DNA from: Allodiplogaster sudhausi
Lineage: Eukaryota; Nematoda; Chromadorea; Rhabditida; Diplogasteridae
DNA length: 64,000 bases
Assembly (NCBI GenBank): GCA_945643635.1
Contig: CALZFC010000009.1
Location: 62,001 to 126,000, forward strand
Direction: 5' to 3'
This document shows positions 36,677 to 48,138 of the stretch, in pieces. Below the pieces are notes generated by a model, which saw nothing but the letters and a program-made list of their open reading frames with translations, made no database searches and was not told the DNA's origin. Both the position numbers and the translations under genes were made by a program. Numbering within the stretch: the stretch's first letter is position 1; every line of letters starts with the position of its first letter.

Positions 36677-37629
36677 ACTTTTTGACTTTTCACGCTGTTT
36701 GCATCTGTTTGTTTGATGGCTTCAAGGACGATGGACCTTTGCGAATCCTTGTCGGTGGCATAGCTCAGTGGCAGAGCATTCGACTGCAGATCGAGAGGTC
36801 CCCGGTTCAAATCCGGGTGCTCCCTACTTTTTGACTTGTTTGTTTGATCGCTTGAAGGACGATGGACCATTGCGAAGCCTCGTCGGGGGCATAGCTCAGT
36901 GGTAGAGCATTCGACTGCAGATCGAGAGGTCCCCGGTTCAAATCCGGGTGCTCCCTACTTTTTAACTTTTCACGTTGTTTGCATCTGTTTGTTTGATCGC
37001 TTGAAGGACGATGGACCTTTGCAAACCCTTGTCGGTGGCATAGCTCAGTGGCAGAGCATTCGACTGCAGATCGAGAGGTCCCCGGTTCAAATCCGGGTGC
37101 TCCCTACTTTTTTACTTTTCACGTTGTTTGCATCTGTTTGTTTGATCGCTTGAAGGACGATGGACCATTGCGAAACCTCGTCGGGGGCATTGCTCAGTGG
37201 TAGAGCATTCGACTGCAGATCGAGAGGTCCCCGGTTCAAATCCGGGTGCTCCCTACTTTTTGACTTTTCACGCTGTTAACATCTGTTTGTTTGATGGCTT
37301 CAAGGACGATGGATCTTTGCGAATCCTTGTCGGGGGCATAGCTCAGTGGTAGAGCATTCGACTGCAGATCGAGAGGTCCCCGGTTCAAATCCGGGTGCTC
37401 CCTACTTTTTGACTTTTCACGCTGTTTGCATCTGTTTGTTTGATCGCTTGAAGGACGATGGACCATTGCGAAACCTCGTCGGGGGCATAGCTCAGTGGTA
37501 GAGCATTCGACTGCAGATCGAGAGGTCCCCGGTTCAAATCCGGGTGCTCCCTACTTTTTAACTTTTCACGTTGTTTGCATCTGTTTGTTTGATCGCTTGA
37601 AGGACGATGGACCTTTGCAAACCCTTGTC

Positions 37630-37701
37630 GGTTTCATAGCTCAGTGGTAGAGCATTCGACTGCAGATCGAGAGGTCTCCGGTTCAAATCCGGGTGCTCCC
37701 T
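37630..37701 (+). pseudogene. tRNA-Cys copy with GGTTTCA acceptor and T-stem change
   Basis: It combines the GGTTTCA acceptor with a C-to-T change in the T stem (GGTCTCCGG). The terminator is weakened to ACATTTTGAC. Confidence 0.75.
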
Positions 37702-37927
37702 ACATTTTGACTTTTCACGCTGTTTGCATCTGTTTGTTTGAAGGCTTCAAGGACGATGGACCTTTGCGAATCCTTGTCGGTGGCATAGCTCAGTGGCAGA
37801 GCATTCGACTGCAGATCGAGAGGTCCCCGGTTCAAATCCGGGTGCTCCCTACTTTTTTACTTTTCACGTTGTTTGCATCTGTTTGTTTGATCGCTTGAAG
37901 GACGATGGACCATTGCGAAACCTCGTC

Positions 37928-37999
37928 GGGGGCATAGCTAAGTGGTAGAGCATTCGACTGCAGATCGAGAGGTCCCCGGTTTAAATCAGGGTGCTCCCT
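37928..37999 (+). pseudogene. Degenerate tRNA-Cys copy with damaged A and B boxes
   Basis: The A box is changed to TAGCTAAGTGG and the B box to GGTTTAAATCA, which breaks T-stem pairing and the Pol III promoter. The downstream flank is GCTTTTTTGAC. It is among the most diverged copies seen and lies near the array end. Confidence 0.75.
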
Positions 38000-38357
38000 G
38001 CTTTTTTGACTTTTCACGCTGTTTGCATCTGTTTGTTTGATCGCTTGAAGGACGATGGACCATTGCGAAACCTCGTCGGGGGCATAGCTCAGTGGTAGAG
38101 CATTCGACTGCAGATCGAGAGGTCCCCGGTTCAAATCCGGGTGCTCCCTACTTTTTGACTTGTTTGTTTGATCGCTTGAAGGACGATGGACCATTGCGAA
38201 GCCTCGTCGGGGGCATAGCTCAGTGGTAGAGCATTCGACTGCAGATCGAGAGGTCCCCGGTTCAAATCCGGGTGCTCCCTACTTTTTGACTTTTCACGCT
38301 GTTTGCATCTGTTTGTTTGAAGGCTTCAAGGACGATGGACCTTTGCGAATCCTTGTC

Positions 38358-38429
38358 GGTGGCATAGCTCAGTGGCAGAGCATTCGACTGCAGATCGAGA
38401 GGTCCCCGGTTCAAATCCGGGTGCTCCCT
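38358..38429 (+). tRNA. tRNA-Cys variant, last copy of the array
   Basis: It is 72 nt with GCA anticodon, G3T and the D-loop C variant (AGTGGCAGAG), followed by CTTTTTTAC. One acceptor mismatch leaves function uncertain. Confidence 0.65.
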
Positions 38430-38499
38430 ACTTTTTTACTTTTCACGTTGTTTGCATCTGTTTGTTTGATCGCTTGAAGGACGATGGACCATTGCGAAA

Positions 38500-39091
38500 A
38501 AAGACCCTTATGACGTTAGTTGATCTGCTCCATGTTTGGGTTTAAGTTGAGTATATTTTAAAATGAAACTTTTGCTGAAAATTGTGCCAGATATATAATT
38601 TTAAGAAGTTCGCATACGATAGCGTGAATGTGAATGAAATTTAGAAATGTTTCACAGTAGAAAGCATGTAAATATAATTTGTTTAAATACAATTCGTCTC
38701 TGTTCTCAGCCACTATTTGTATCATTTCAGTTATAATTGTTTTAATTTCGCAAAAATGTGCTTTTCAAACTTCAATGAATTGGTTAAAGAATATGTAAAA
38801 GGTCTTTCCTTTAAAATATCCTTAAAATAATTCATTGAAATTTTACTCAAGGTCATTAACGTTTGGTAAAACAGGCATTAGTTTTTGTCACGTTTAATTG
38901 CACGGCAGTTCGTTCTTCTTAAAATACATTTTTGGCTGCTTGCCTTAGTGCGTTTGCAAGCGTGTTCGCCGTATAAACTACGTTTCGCATTATCGAAAGG
39001 ACAAATGTGCGAAATGTTTCTGTTTGCTTAGGCCGGAACATTTGTAATCGGAAAGTGAGAGGGGCAACCGAGCAGCGCACGCCTTCTCATC
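38500..39091. other. AT-rich stretch between the array and the receptor gene
   Basis: No tRNA units, convincing exons or repeats are visible. The change from periodic array to unique DNA at 38500 is abrupt. A promoter for the receptor gene would lie here or further upstream, but no specific element can be named. Confidence 0.5.
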
Positions 39092-41075
39092 ATGAATTTG
39101 TCCTTCTGGACTCGTCGCCCTCAGATTCGTCAATGTCACACCCGCTTCTTGGGCGAAACTATGTCAGTTTGAAAAATTACTAATGTAATTAATTAAGTAA
39201 TAGTTAAGTAAGTAAGAATTAAGTTACACATCTTCAGCTCATTAAGATCTTTTGGAGAAATAGCGGCGCCATTTACATATATTTGAGGGAATTGAACATC
39301 GCCATCTGAAGATCGGATTCGTTTCTTCGGACTTTCCATACACTTTTAAGAATGAACATACCGGGAAATATCACGGCGTTTTGCCGTCATTCTTTGAGTT
39401 GTTCACGAAGTCATATAAATTGGGCTTCAGAATTCAGCAGTATGAATCTTTCGGTTAGACGTTTCGTGTGTAATGCATCTGACAAACCAAATTTATGTCA
39501 GGATCGTACGAATCAGTAAACGGTAGCTACAAGGGAATTCTCGATCATGTTTTGAATGGCGAGCTCGAGATTGTTAGCGAAGGAATGGGCCTCTCAATGA
39601 GTCGACTGCATGATTTCTATTTCGGCGTCGCGTTCATGAAGGGCACTGTGCGACTTTTATTATTTTAATAAAAAGTAGAGTTCTTTATTCGTCATTAACT
39701 TTTTTCACGAGTTTTCATACTTTCAGTACAATTTCTACGTACAAGCAAGGCAATCGCTGTTCGGAAGCTTCAAAGACTTCACTGTCTTTCCTTGGAGCGT
39801 CATTCTGGCAATTTGCATTATTATTGTCATTTTATTCGCTGCAGAACGCTTTCTTTTGTGGACTCATCAGCACTTTATTCCTCGTCATCCAGGTAACTAA
39901 CTGCTTTGATATTATGGTAAATTTTTACAAGTTCACTTTCTTAAACCTGACTAATTGAATTTCAAGAAACGACTTTCGAGTGTGCATATCCGGATGCAAG
40001 GTTTGCTACTTTTTTCATCGAACTTGAAAATCTAATTGCACTTGTATTTTCATATTCGGTACCAAGCACACACATCTTTGCTCGAAACGTTTCTTCTATG
40101 CGTACAGGCCTTCCATGGCAATCTACATTGCTTCATTCACAATGCTTTTCATGATTTACAATGCGCTCTTTGCTGGCGTCGCTACAAGGCCTCTTCCACT
40201 GCCAACCATGTATGTACATAAGTGCTTCATCCTGTCTTTCATCAACCTGTGATGCAAGCCGTTATACAGGAACCTCGACCAGCTCTGTGGCTTTCTCCGC
40301 ACGGGAATCTTAAAGCTGACAGCAATCGCATCGGCATCGGCCAAGACTTCAGAGGTGAAGTGTTCTTGCCACTCCTCTCTTCAGAGATCTCTTTCAGCTC
40401 ACGGAGATGTACGATCGGAAGGTAAACTCGAGCGTCTTAAGGATCATCCCAGACGACTATGACCTACATGACGAGGTCTGTCGTGACGGCTCACTGGTCG
40501 CTCTAATGCTTGAATACCAGGCGTACATTGTTCATCCAGGCCTACCACGTCAGTGCGACCTGGCGACGTCGGTGCAAATTTTTAATTATTATAGGTCGGC
40601 CTACCTTTTCCAGTTGCTTGTTTTCAGCATACAACCGATCCCTGATTTTTGCGAGAAGTATCCCGTGCTCAGCCGTGGAGTCATCCTTAATGAGGCCAAC
40701 TTTGGTTTCCTTTTGTTTTCTCGGAAGCTGAGCAGACGCTTCGTCAAGAAAGTAAACCTTCGACTTCGACAAGGTTGGGTCAATGCATTAAGTCAAATAT
40801 TTAAAATACATTAAGTTGGTATTTTCAAGATGGACATTTTCTGGTGGCGACGCTTTACTTATCGACCTCGGCATACGCAATTGAAACGTACAATATTTGA
40901 GTTTGATGTTCTCACTCTGAAGGTGCTCTACCTTCTATTTGTGATGATTGGATCTTTGTATGGACTAGCCATTCTTGTGTTTGTCGGCGAACTATGTTTC
41001 GGGCGAGGAAAGGGTATTGTTTATATGGGATCTCAGAGATATTATTCATATCGCTCAAAGTCCTCATCTGTTTAA
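39092..41075 (+). CDS. Ionotropic glutamate receptor-like (IR-like) channel protein
   Basis: I built nine phase-consistent exons: 39092-39166, 39288-39453, 39502-39647, 39727-39892, 39967-40000, 40108-40209, 40270-40354, 40398-40778, 40830-41075 (466 codons). Exon 2 onward reads as a ligand-binding S1 lobe (GKYHGVLPSFFELF, then NGSYKGILDHVLNG), then a first membrane segment in exon 4 (VILAICIIIVILFAAE). A third-segment-like stretch follows in exon 6 (MAIYIASFTMLFMIYNALFA), then an S2 lobe and a last membrane segment in exon 9 (LYLLFVMIGSLYGLAILVF) ending at TAA. This is the order of iGluR/IR proteins, which are ligand-gated cation channels of the plasma membrane. Only about 19 residues separate the first and third segments, so the usual pore loop is largely absent. 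There is no amino-terminal domain. The first exon is the least certain because it has no obvious signal peptide; the real start may be upstream. Confidence 0.72.
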
Positions 41076-41345
41076 AGATTTAAAAAAACTTTCCATTGGT
41101 TTTCAGCATGTCAGAAGTATAACTTGAAAGTAATGTAGAAAACACTAAAATGTCAGGAAGTAGGTTAAGCTCAGTCCTTATATGTAATGCGTTTCACGCT
41201 TATTGTTAGCACCATAATAACGGTCATAAAGGAATATAAGAGACCGCGAAAATTGTAGAAATTATGTGAATACACGTGAAATGATAGGAAAAAATCTATT
41301 ATCTCTGCTTTTACAAATCATACTCTATTATATGCATAGAAGATA
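41076..41345. other. Intergenic gap between convergent genes
   Basis: This AT-rich sequence separates the receptor gene (+) from phosphoserine phosphatase (-). No further exon is seen; it should hold both 3' UTRs. Confidence 0.5.
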
Positions 41346-43073
41346 TTAGAGCGCTTTGCGCAGAACGTCGAAAGACTGCACGAACCAGTCGGCGGCATCC
41401 TTCACCGATTCTCGAACCTGAAACGAGGCTGTTGATTAAAGTTCCTTCAAAACGCACTATTAAGCAAGGAATGTGGACAGGACCAACCGCGTTTCCACCA
41501 AATGCAATGAAGAGATCTGCGGGCGGCGCTGCCTCGGCATCCGTTGCGCCATCGCCCACCATGACGAGCCGCTCATAGCTCTGCCTCTTCTTCAGCATCC
41601 CGCAGACACCGGCTTTGCCCACCTGGAGAGAAGCAGAAAAATAGAGAGCGAGACTTAAAAATCTGTCAAATACCAGGAAGCGAGAAATTCTTTTTAAAAT
41701 CAATACAGTCAATAGAATCGCATATCTAGAAAGAATACCTCAATGCTGCCCGAGTCGGAAGTGAGCTCATTGGTGTCGAAGCCGGCATAGCTGCCATCCG
41801 AGTGGAAGAGAATCTCATTCGCATAGATTCGTTCTTGGGGAATCGAGAGATGCTCGGCGACCGGTCTGAACACAAAATTGTTTGTGCACAACTTACATTC
41901 CAATTTATTTTGTCACTCGTGAATCGCTGTGCTACGTGCAAATCGACAACTTTTGCTTCACTTGTGATTCTCTTTCTTTTCGCTCGCCCATCAATTGGCT
42001 GAATAGAGTGATGCGAACCGAATAATTGGCCGGAAGCCACCCGAGACGAGGTAGACATCCACTTCGCGTGCATGCAAGGCTGCAACCAGCTCCTTGATAC
42101 CCGGAGTGAGCTAAAAGCGAAGAATAAAGTTTTGTCGATCGAAATCATCTTCCTTTCATCAAGGGTTTCTTTTTGACCTTTTCTGGTGATTCTAATACTC
42201 GTTTGGTACTCTAACAGAGAAACACCTTCACGTGATTGGAGAACAGAGAAATGTACGATGAACTTTTGGGCAGCGCCCTCTTGAAGATTGAGTGAGAACA
42301 AAGGGCAATTCTTTGCGTTAGACAGGGAAAGAGACTTGTTGTTCGAGCGGAGGGAAGCGATTAGAAAGGGAAAGACAAGAGAGAAAAGTCGCGCCACCTT
42401 GGGCGGCCTGCTGATGAACTCTTGGAGTGCAACACGTGTCGGCTGCATGATTCCCAGGCGAGTGGAGAGAGCATCACTGAAGAAGGAGAAAAAATATATT
42501 AGCAAATATCACGTAGACATATTTACTATGTGCAAAGTGCAACAGATGCGCACTTTGTCTGGCAAAGAGAGTTCTGGAAAGCGAATCTGAAGGTCAGTGT
42601 CAGATTACAGATGTGGATGGAAGTCTGTGGGAAGGTCGGCAGCGGATTTGTCCTATGAATGGTTGACTAAAAATACGAACCGGAAGCGAGTAGAGCCATT
42701 CATGGCTCGTTGCGTGGCAGCCGCTACGGCCTCGCCCACGCCGAGGTACTCGGCCAACTCGTCGATCGCCTCATTCTGACAGTGAACAAATACACGAGCA
42801 TGTAAACGTGGTGTACAAGGCGATAGCCTTGGTTTTACCTCTAAATTCTTTCTTTTTTTGGAGATAGTTCGAAAGAGGAAAGCTGACCTGGCACACGGTT
42901 GAGTCGACGTCGAAGCAGACGGCATCGGCGCTCTTCCACAGTCGTCGCGCTCGCTGCTCGCGTGGATTGGTGGCAGCGGCCGGGGTGGTGTCGACTGGCG
43001 ATGGGAGCCCGTTGTTGGCGGCGACGCCGGCGCTGCTTGGCGAGAGCTGAGGGACCGTCGCAACCAGAGTCAT
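41346..43073 (-). CDS. PSPH: Phosphoserine phosphatase
   Basis: Seven exons on the minus strand, in order 42888-43073, 42681-42775, 42398-42476, 42019-42110, 41739-41865, 41488-41622, 41346-41417, join in phase to 261 codons and TAA. This HAD-family enzyme removes phosphate from O-phosphoserine in the last step of serine synthesis, in the cytosol. Family motifs are all present: nucleophile motif DVDST after ADAVCF in exon 1, NEAIDELAEYLGVGEAV in exon 2, motif II VSGGFRPII in exon 4, the PVAEHLSIP block in exon 5, the conserved Lys region and VGDGATDAEA (motif III) in exon 6, and a short C-terminal helix ending DVLRKAL. The body matches the usual length of about 225 residues; about 45 extra Ala/Pro/Asn-rich residues precede it from the first ATG. 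Two introns begin at the same kind of CG/GTTCG junction. No damage is seen, so the gene appears functional. Confidence 0.95.
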
Positions 43074-45286
43074 CTCTCGTGTGTGTGTGTGCAAGGCGGA
43101 CGGGCACTTTAGAACAAGTACATTGTATCATGCTTTCAATCACAAGGTCGCGAATTTATTCAAAAATTTATTGATTCATTCAAAAATTGAACAACCTAAA
43201 CTCAACTAGCAATTGCACAAAACGGATGTCATGCCAGCATTGCATTCTATCATACCACAACTTGCAACCACACTGTTGCAAAACTAACGTCGCATGACAT
43301 AAAACTATTTAATGTCGTGTGGTGGCTACGTGACAACTGCAAGATTGCGATGACGAAGCAGATCATTCAACTTTCATTTACATTCAATTTTTCCTATTCT
43401 ATGTATGTTGTTTAAGAAGTAATTTTTCAAGATCGTGTCAGCCAATGTATTAGTTGTTAGAAGCACTAGTGTTTTTATGCTCATTAGTGACAACTATGTA
43501 AACCAGTAAGAAAATGCGCTTGACCTATCGTATTCGAGTAGCATACTCTTGAGAAGGGGCGCAGATGTTTCTTTTTAAGCTAGCACATAGATTCAGACAC
43601 AAAAAAATAGAAATTTTTAGCTACAGCGATCATATTACAATTGTCGCACAACGCAAAGAGTGAAGTGAAAAGAGCAGACCGGTCGTTTTAGCCATCATCT
43701 TCTCCCTCTTCTCTTTCTTCCTACTATTCCACTTTTACTCTCTGTTTCTCTGTCATCTCTCCATGACAGTCTCTGTCTCTGTCTCTCTCTCTCTCTTTCT
43801 CTTCTCTCTCTTTCTCTCTGCTACGCCTATCGCCTACCTTTCGGAGTGTGCTGCTTACCCGCCTACCTCACGCACGGTCTATCCCAGAGCGATAAATGTG
43901 TGCATGAGAGAGAGAGAGAGCCCGGCGCGGTTTTTTCGTTGATTGATAAGATATTGCATGCCGTTCCGGCGTGCCGTTCAACAAACTGAAAAAGAGGCAA
44001 AGACCTAGAACAAAATGATGTTGACAAATGTGTGAAATTCCCGTGTTTTGCTTGAGTCTTTCGTTTTTGTTCTGCGGCTCGGTAGGGCCTTTCTTAGCTC
44101 ATCCAAAGAACACAGCTCGAATGGAATGTTCTGCTTTTGTGTAAAGAGATGCCCTTCTTCCTATCAAATCAACCAATCTCTCCACCCATCATCGCAAGCA
44201 AGCAAAAGTGGCCCCAAACGAGCTCGTGACGTAGTGCTCGAAAGAGCGCAACTCCCCGCCGCTGCCGTAGGGATTCCCTGACAGAATAACCTCATCTTGG
44301 CTTTGAATTTCATCAATATATCTCTTTGAGAATATTCTCTTCTACTTGAAATTTAAATTTGAAGGAAAATCCTTATAAATTATTAAGAATTATAAGTACT
44401 ATTCACATTAATATTACATAAAATTACACAATAGCGTAACAATTTCCATCTGATGTGAATAGATGCTAATTAGGTGGGAGTGTGCTGAGAATTGGCTAAT
44501 TGCTTATTAGTGGTGAAGGGGCTGCCTTGGGACGCTTTGAAAGTTTGCGCTGACGAGACAATGAATTGGGAGCGGTCGATGACAGTGTTCTACGTCTTTC
44601 CTCAGCCGAATTCGCTCTGTGATCCCTACATTCATAAGACTTGTGGAATCGTCAGAACGAATTGGCAGAGTAGGAGACGTAGGTCAAGGAGAGGGTTCGT
44701 TCATGGGCAGCATATAGCACTGCTAGGCAGCTTGCTTTGATAGTGATCCTTTATGTTCTCGATCAAATAAATTATTTGAAAAGTGGTCTGATTCTATATA
44801 GGAGTTGGCGTGAAGAAACCATGAAGGCTACCTGACAATATACATTCTAGAAGACCTTCTTACGTAGATTGATGACGAATAAAAAAATTCGTGAAGAACG
44901 CGTCGTTCGCTCAGCATCCTATTTAATTTGGCAGTGAGGCAATTGTATGGAGTGGACGGGATATTCTGGGCAGAGCTACTTGCCCTTTCTGGAAGAAAGT
45001 GGTTGAGGGGACGCCCACGTATGCACTCAAGTTGTTCTTCTGGGGACGCTCTCTCTCTCTCTCTCTCTGGCCATCTGAAGGATGAACACGGAAAGTCCTC
45101 GTGTGTGGACGATGAGGATTTCTTATGAGCCTTCGGAGAAAAATTGTCGGGCGCACTTTGGAGAAGTGGACGGGATGGGAGTGTTTGGAGGGGGGGGGGA
45201 GGAGGAGGATGAGGGGAAGAGAGAGAGATCCTGGCCAATTGGCAAAAAAAAGCTTTGCATTCATCACGGACGTCGCTCAATTAGTC

Positions 45287-45332
<46 letters not shown>

Positions 45333-45813
45333 TTCTGTCTCTCTCTCTCGCTCTTTTCTCTCTTTCTCTGTTTCTGTTACTCTCTATCTCCCTCATTCTT
45401 CTACATGAAGCCTCTTCTGCTCGTCCTCTCCCCATCTCTTCCCTCTCGTTACATGTCTCCTTCGCAATTCTCTATTATAGCCTCTTCGATATGCATGAAG
45501 CGGCTTGCAATGCACTCCTCGTTTCACTTACAATTAATTCAGAAGTGGCACATGCCGTCCATTCCACGGTTACAAATCAATACTTTATCAAATGCGTCTT
45601 ATCTATTGTATAAACGCGAATAGGGACAAGGGATAAGAACATCTAAAATAAAAATAAGAAGAAAATGCAGCTCTGCCTGTCGTATTTCAACTCGTAAGAA
45701 CATTCAACTCGCATCAATCGTGACAACAATATGGAAAGAGTTCTGGGAGAACAAAGAAAACAAACTATTCTATGAAACAGGTTAGATGTGCCTTTGTTGT
45801 TTTTGTTTTTTTT
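43074..45813. other. Intergenic region with pyrimidine microsatellites
   Basis: No convincing exon was found on either strand. (TC)n tracts lie at 43770-43820, 45050-45068 and 45284-45393, and a GA tract at about 43906-43920. Reading frames across these tracts encode Ser/Leu runs and are artefacts. The promoter of the phosphatase gene should lie just above 43073. Confidence 0.6.
45284..45393. repeat. (TC)n-rich microsatellite
   Basis: About 110 bp of CT repeats with scattered TTT and G interruptions. Confidence 0.85.
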
Positions 45814-48138
45814 CTAGCGGAAGTCGCGGAACCAGCGAGCAGAGTACTGCGGATAGAAGCGAGTGCGCGCTGGGACGTCGAGCACGGGGAACAGGCGGCA
45901 GGAGTCTTCATTCTGAAAAATATTAATAGTTAGCTGAACAAACAAAATGTTCTTTGTTTTCTATTATCGATTTTATTTTCAACAATCTGGACAATTATTT
46001 GGAAGAGAGAAATGAAGTGAACAAAGTGAACTAAATAGTTCTACTGACAAAGTGCACTTTCATGTGCGCGCACTTGTCGGTGCGATGCTCGAATTCCATG
46101 GCGTAGTGGCTCAGATGGCGTCGTTCGCATTCGGCAAGGAAGGCAGTGCGCCACGCGGGCTCGCACTCGTTCGCGATTAGGGAGAAGAAGGGCGGATGAG
46201 GCAGTTCCATCCAAGCCTGGTAGGTGCATAGTTAACCGCAATTTCGATACCAAGGAAAGGAAGGACTGACAAGGCACAGATCAAGAGTGGTATGCTTTGA
46301 AGAACTGTCACTGTAAGTGCATAATTCTCACCTCGAAGATATCGGCAACGACCGCCGGGTTCACTTGGGTCAGCTCAACATTGTAACATGGCAAGGAGGC
46401 GCCGCCGCCGGCAACCCAGTCACGCACGACAGCGAGTACAGCATCAGCCTGCTGTCGCTCTCCGGGCGCGAACGAATTCGTCCATTTGAAGGTGCGGAAC
46501 TGCTGAAGAAAAGCGACGGGCGTAGTCTTCTCTATCTCACATCACACTGTCCAACGTTTAATGATATTTGTTGATGCTATGCCATATGCGGCTCAGAAAC
46601 AGCTTCAACGCACAACAAGGATTGGAAGACAACTATTTTAGGCCCTCTCTGATAACACTGGATGGACAGCGTTTTCGCTTTCAAGGTAATACGCTTATCG
46701 CTGCTCTAATACCATTTAATTCTCTTTATCTCTCTCTCTCTCACTCTCTCTCTCTCAGTTCCTATCTCCCTTTCCCAATGTCCTCGGTCGAAGTGAAAGG
46801 GCTGGCTGGCTGCTTGACCTTATCTATCAGGAGCGAGCACGCATGTGTAATGCTCCGACCGGTTATTATGATGGTTCCACTTGGAACCGTTGTCAGTATG
46901 AGGAACCAACCGATTTGGCAATGAGGGACGAATCGATCGCCTGCGGCAGTCGGCTGTCGCGAACAATGACGTGCTGCAATCAGTTAACAGTATTATCAAC
47001 TGAACACAAATGAAAGAAGTCGTTTCTTATTGCAAATGTTAATGAAAAAAATTAGTGAGAAAATGTTTTGAAGATATTATTGTAGTAATTGTGCTAAATA
47101 TCAATCAATCAATAATAATAATAATAATAAAAACTTTTTTCCTATCCTCACCTTGCAAGTGGGGACGACGAGCGCGAAGAGCTCGATGATGTCAGAAGCC
47201 GCGGCGTGGCCAAAGCAGCAGCCAGTGATACGAAGCTCTTCGACAAAGGATGTCTTCACCTTCTTGAGGCCGAGCAGATCGACGACGTAGCCGAGGAGGC
47301 TGCTGCCCTCCTCGTGGCCCTCTTCGTCATCCCTCGCCTGATCGGAGACGTTACGCAACTCAAGCGAAGAGATGTCGAGCAGCGACCACTTCTCGAAGTC
47401 AAAGTCGTGCAGTCTCTACAAAAGCAATTATTGAGTAGCAATCGGGAAAGAAGGCTCCATTACAATTTGAAGATCACAATAGTTGAAAATTATTTCGGCA
47501 GATGCACTTTGAGAACAAGAATGCATGTATTTTGGTGTGCTACATACATATATGTATGTATATGGCGCTTCCTGAAGCAGGCTCTCCTTCTCAAGGCAGT
47601 TAGTAGCAGCTGTTATCTATGGCAGCAGGCAAAACGCGCCGCTATCAGGCTCATGTGATCGTTAGTTGGCAGTCTAGTGTGAACTACGACGAGTGTTGCA
47701 ATTATCTATCGAACTTGTCATGTTGCACAAACAAAGGATAGAAACAAAGACAATATGGGCCGTAAGAATGGCTTTATTTGCCTGTTTCTGGAATTTTCGT
47801 GCCTTATTTGCATGTAAATTAGCGGACGATTAGAGAAGAGAAGTACGTATGAATTACCTGGGCAAAAGCTTCGGCATGCTTGCTTCTTCTCAGTTCGACG
47901 ACGGCTCTACCGGCCGAGTCGAGTGAGAAGACGGCGTTGACACGCGGCCGTCTTCTCTTACTGCGCACCGCATTCGCAGCACGGAGAAGCTAATTAATTA
48001 ATTACTTGGACATTAATTAATTATTAAATTGGCAAATCCGAGACAAACCTTGCGATTGGCCAGCCTCGTCCGGTTGAGGTCGTCCGTCGTGACGTGGTGG
48101 AGGATGCGAACGAGTAGCTCATTCGGCAGTGCGCTCAT
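45814..48138 (-). CDS. F-box domain protein
   Basis: Seven phase-0 exons on the minus strand, in order 48049-48138, 47858-47989, 47152-47415, 46911-46973, 46332-46502, 46049-46216, 45814-45912, join to 328 codons ending TAG. The first exon reads as an F-box start (MSALPNELLVRILHHVTTDD), continuing with LNRTRLANRK, the usual hydrophobic core that binds SKP1 in SCF ubiquitin ligases. The remainder has no leucine-rich, WD or kelch repeats that I can see and resembles the divergent C-terminal region of nematode F-box proteins, which likely selects a substrate. All junctions are GT-AG with T-rich acceptors. I chose ATG at 48138 because the F-box follows directly, but the frame is open a short way upstream and an earlier exon is possible. 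Nuclear or cytosolic location is inferred from the family. Confidence 0.8.
46727..46760. repeat. (TC)n microsatellite in an intron of the F-box gene
   Basis: This short CT tract lies in the intron between the exons at 46911-46973 and 46332-46502. Confidence 0.8.

Larger units (their letters stand above)
35263..38499 (+). repeat. Tandem tRNA-Cys array, right block (22 copies) and array end
   Basis: tRNA starts: 35284,35432,35581,35730,35879,36028,36177,36308,36457,36606,36754,36885,37034,37183,37332,37481,37630,37779,37928,38078,38209,38358. Three 131-bp units start at 36177, 36754 and 38078; their spacers lack 18 bp (GACTTGTTTGTTTG). Copies at 36028, 36754, 37034, 37779 and 38358 carry both G3T and a T-to-C change in the D loop. 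Copies at 35581 and 37183 have TTGCTC in place of TAGCTC in the A box. The array stops abruptly inside a spacer at about 38499, in GACCATTGCGAAA, followed by unrelated AT-rich DNA. Confidence 0.95.

Noticed and set aside
1..38499. Many 60-120-codon frames on both strands across the array, including the recurrent antisense peptide with HPDLNRGPLDLQSNALPLSY
   Set aside because: They follow the tRNA period exactly. The antisense peptide is the translation of the tRNA complement, a familiar false gene in databases. There is no codon bias or start context.
1..38499. CRISPR-like or ordinary satellite interpretation of the regular repeats
   Set aside because: The conserved half of each unit folds as a complete tRNA-Cys with promoter and terminator, and spacers are near-identical, unlike CRISPR.
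44048..44740. Two plus-strand frames of 77 and 82 codons
   Set aside because: Unbiased codon use, no domain, no splice context.
45125..45613. 162-codon frame with long Ser/Leu runs
   Set aside because: It is the translation of a (TC)n tract.
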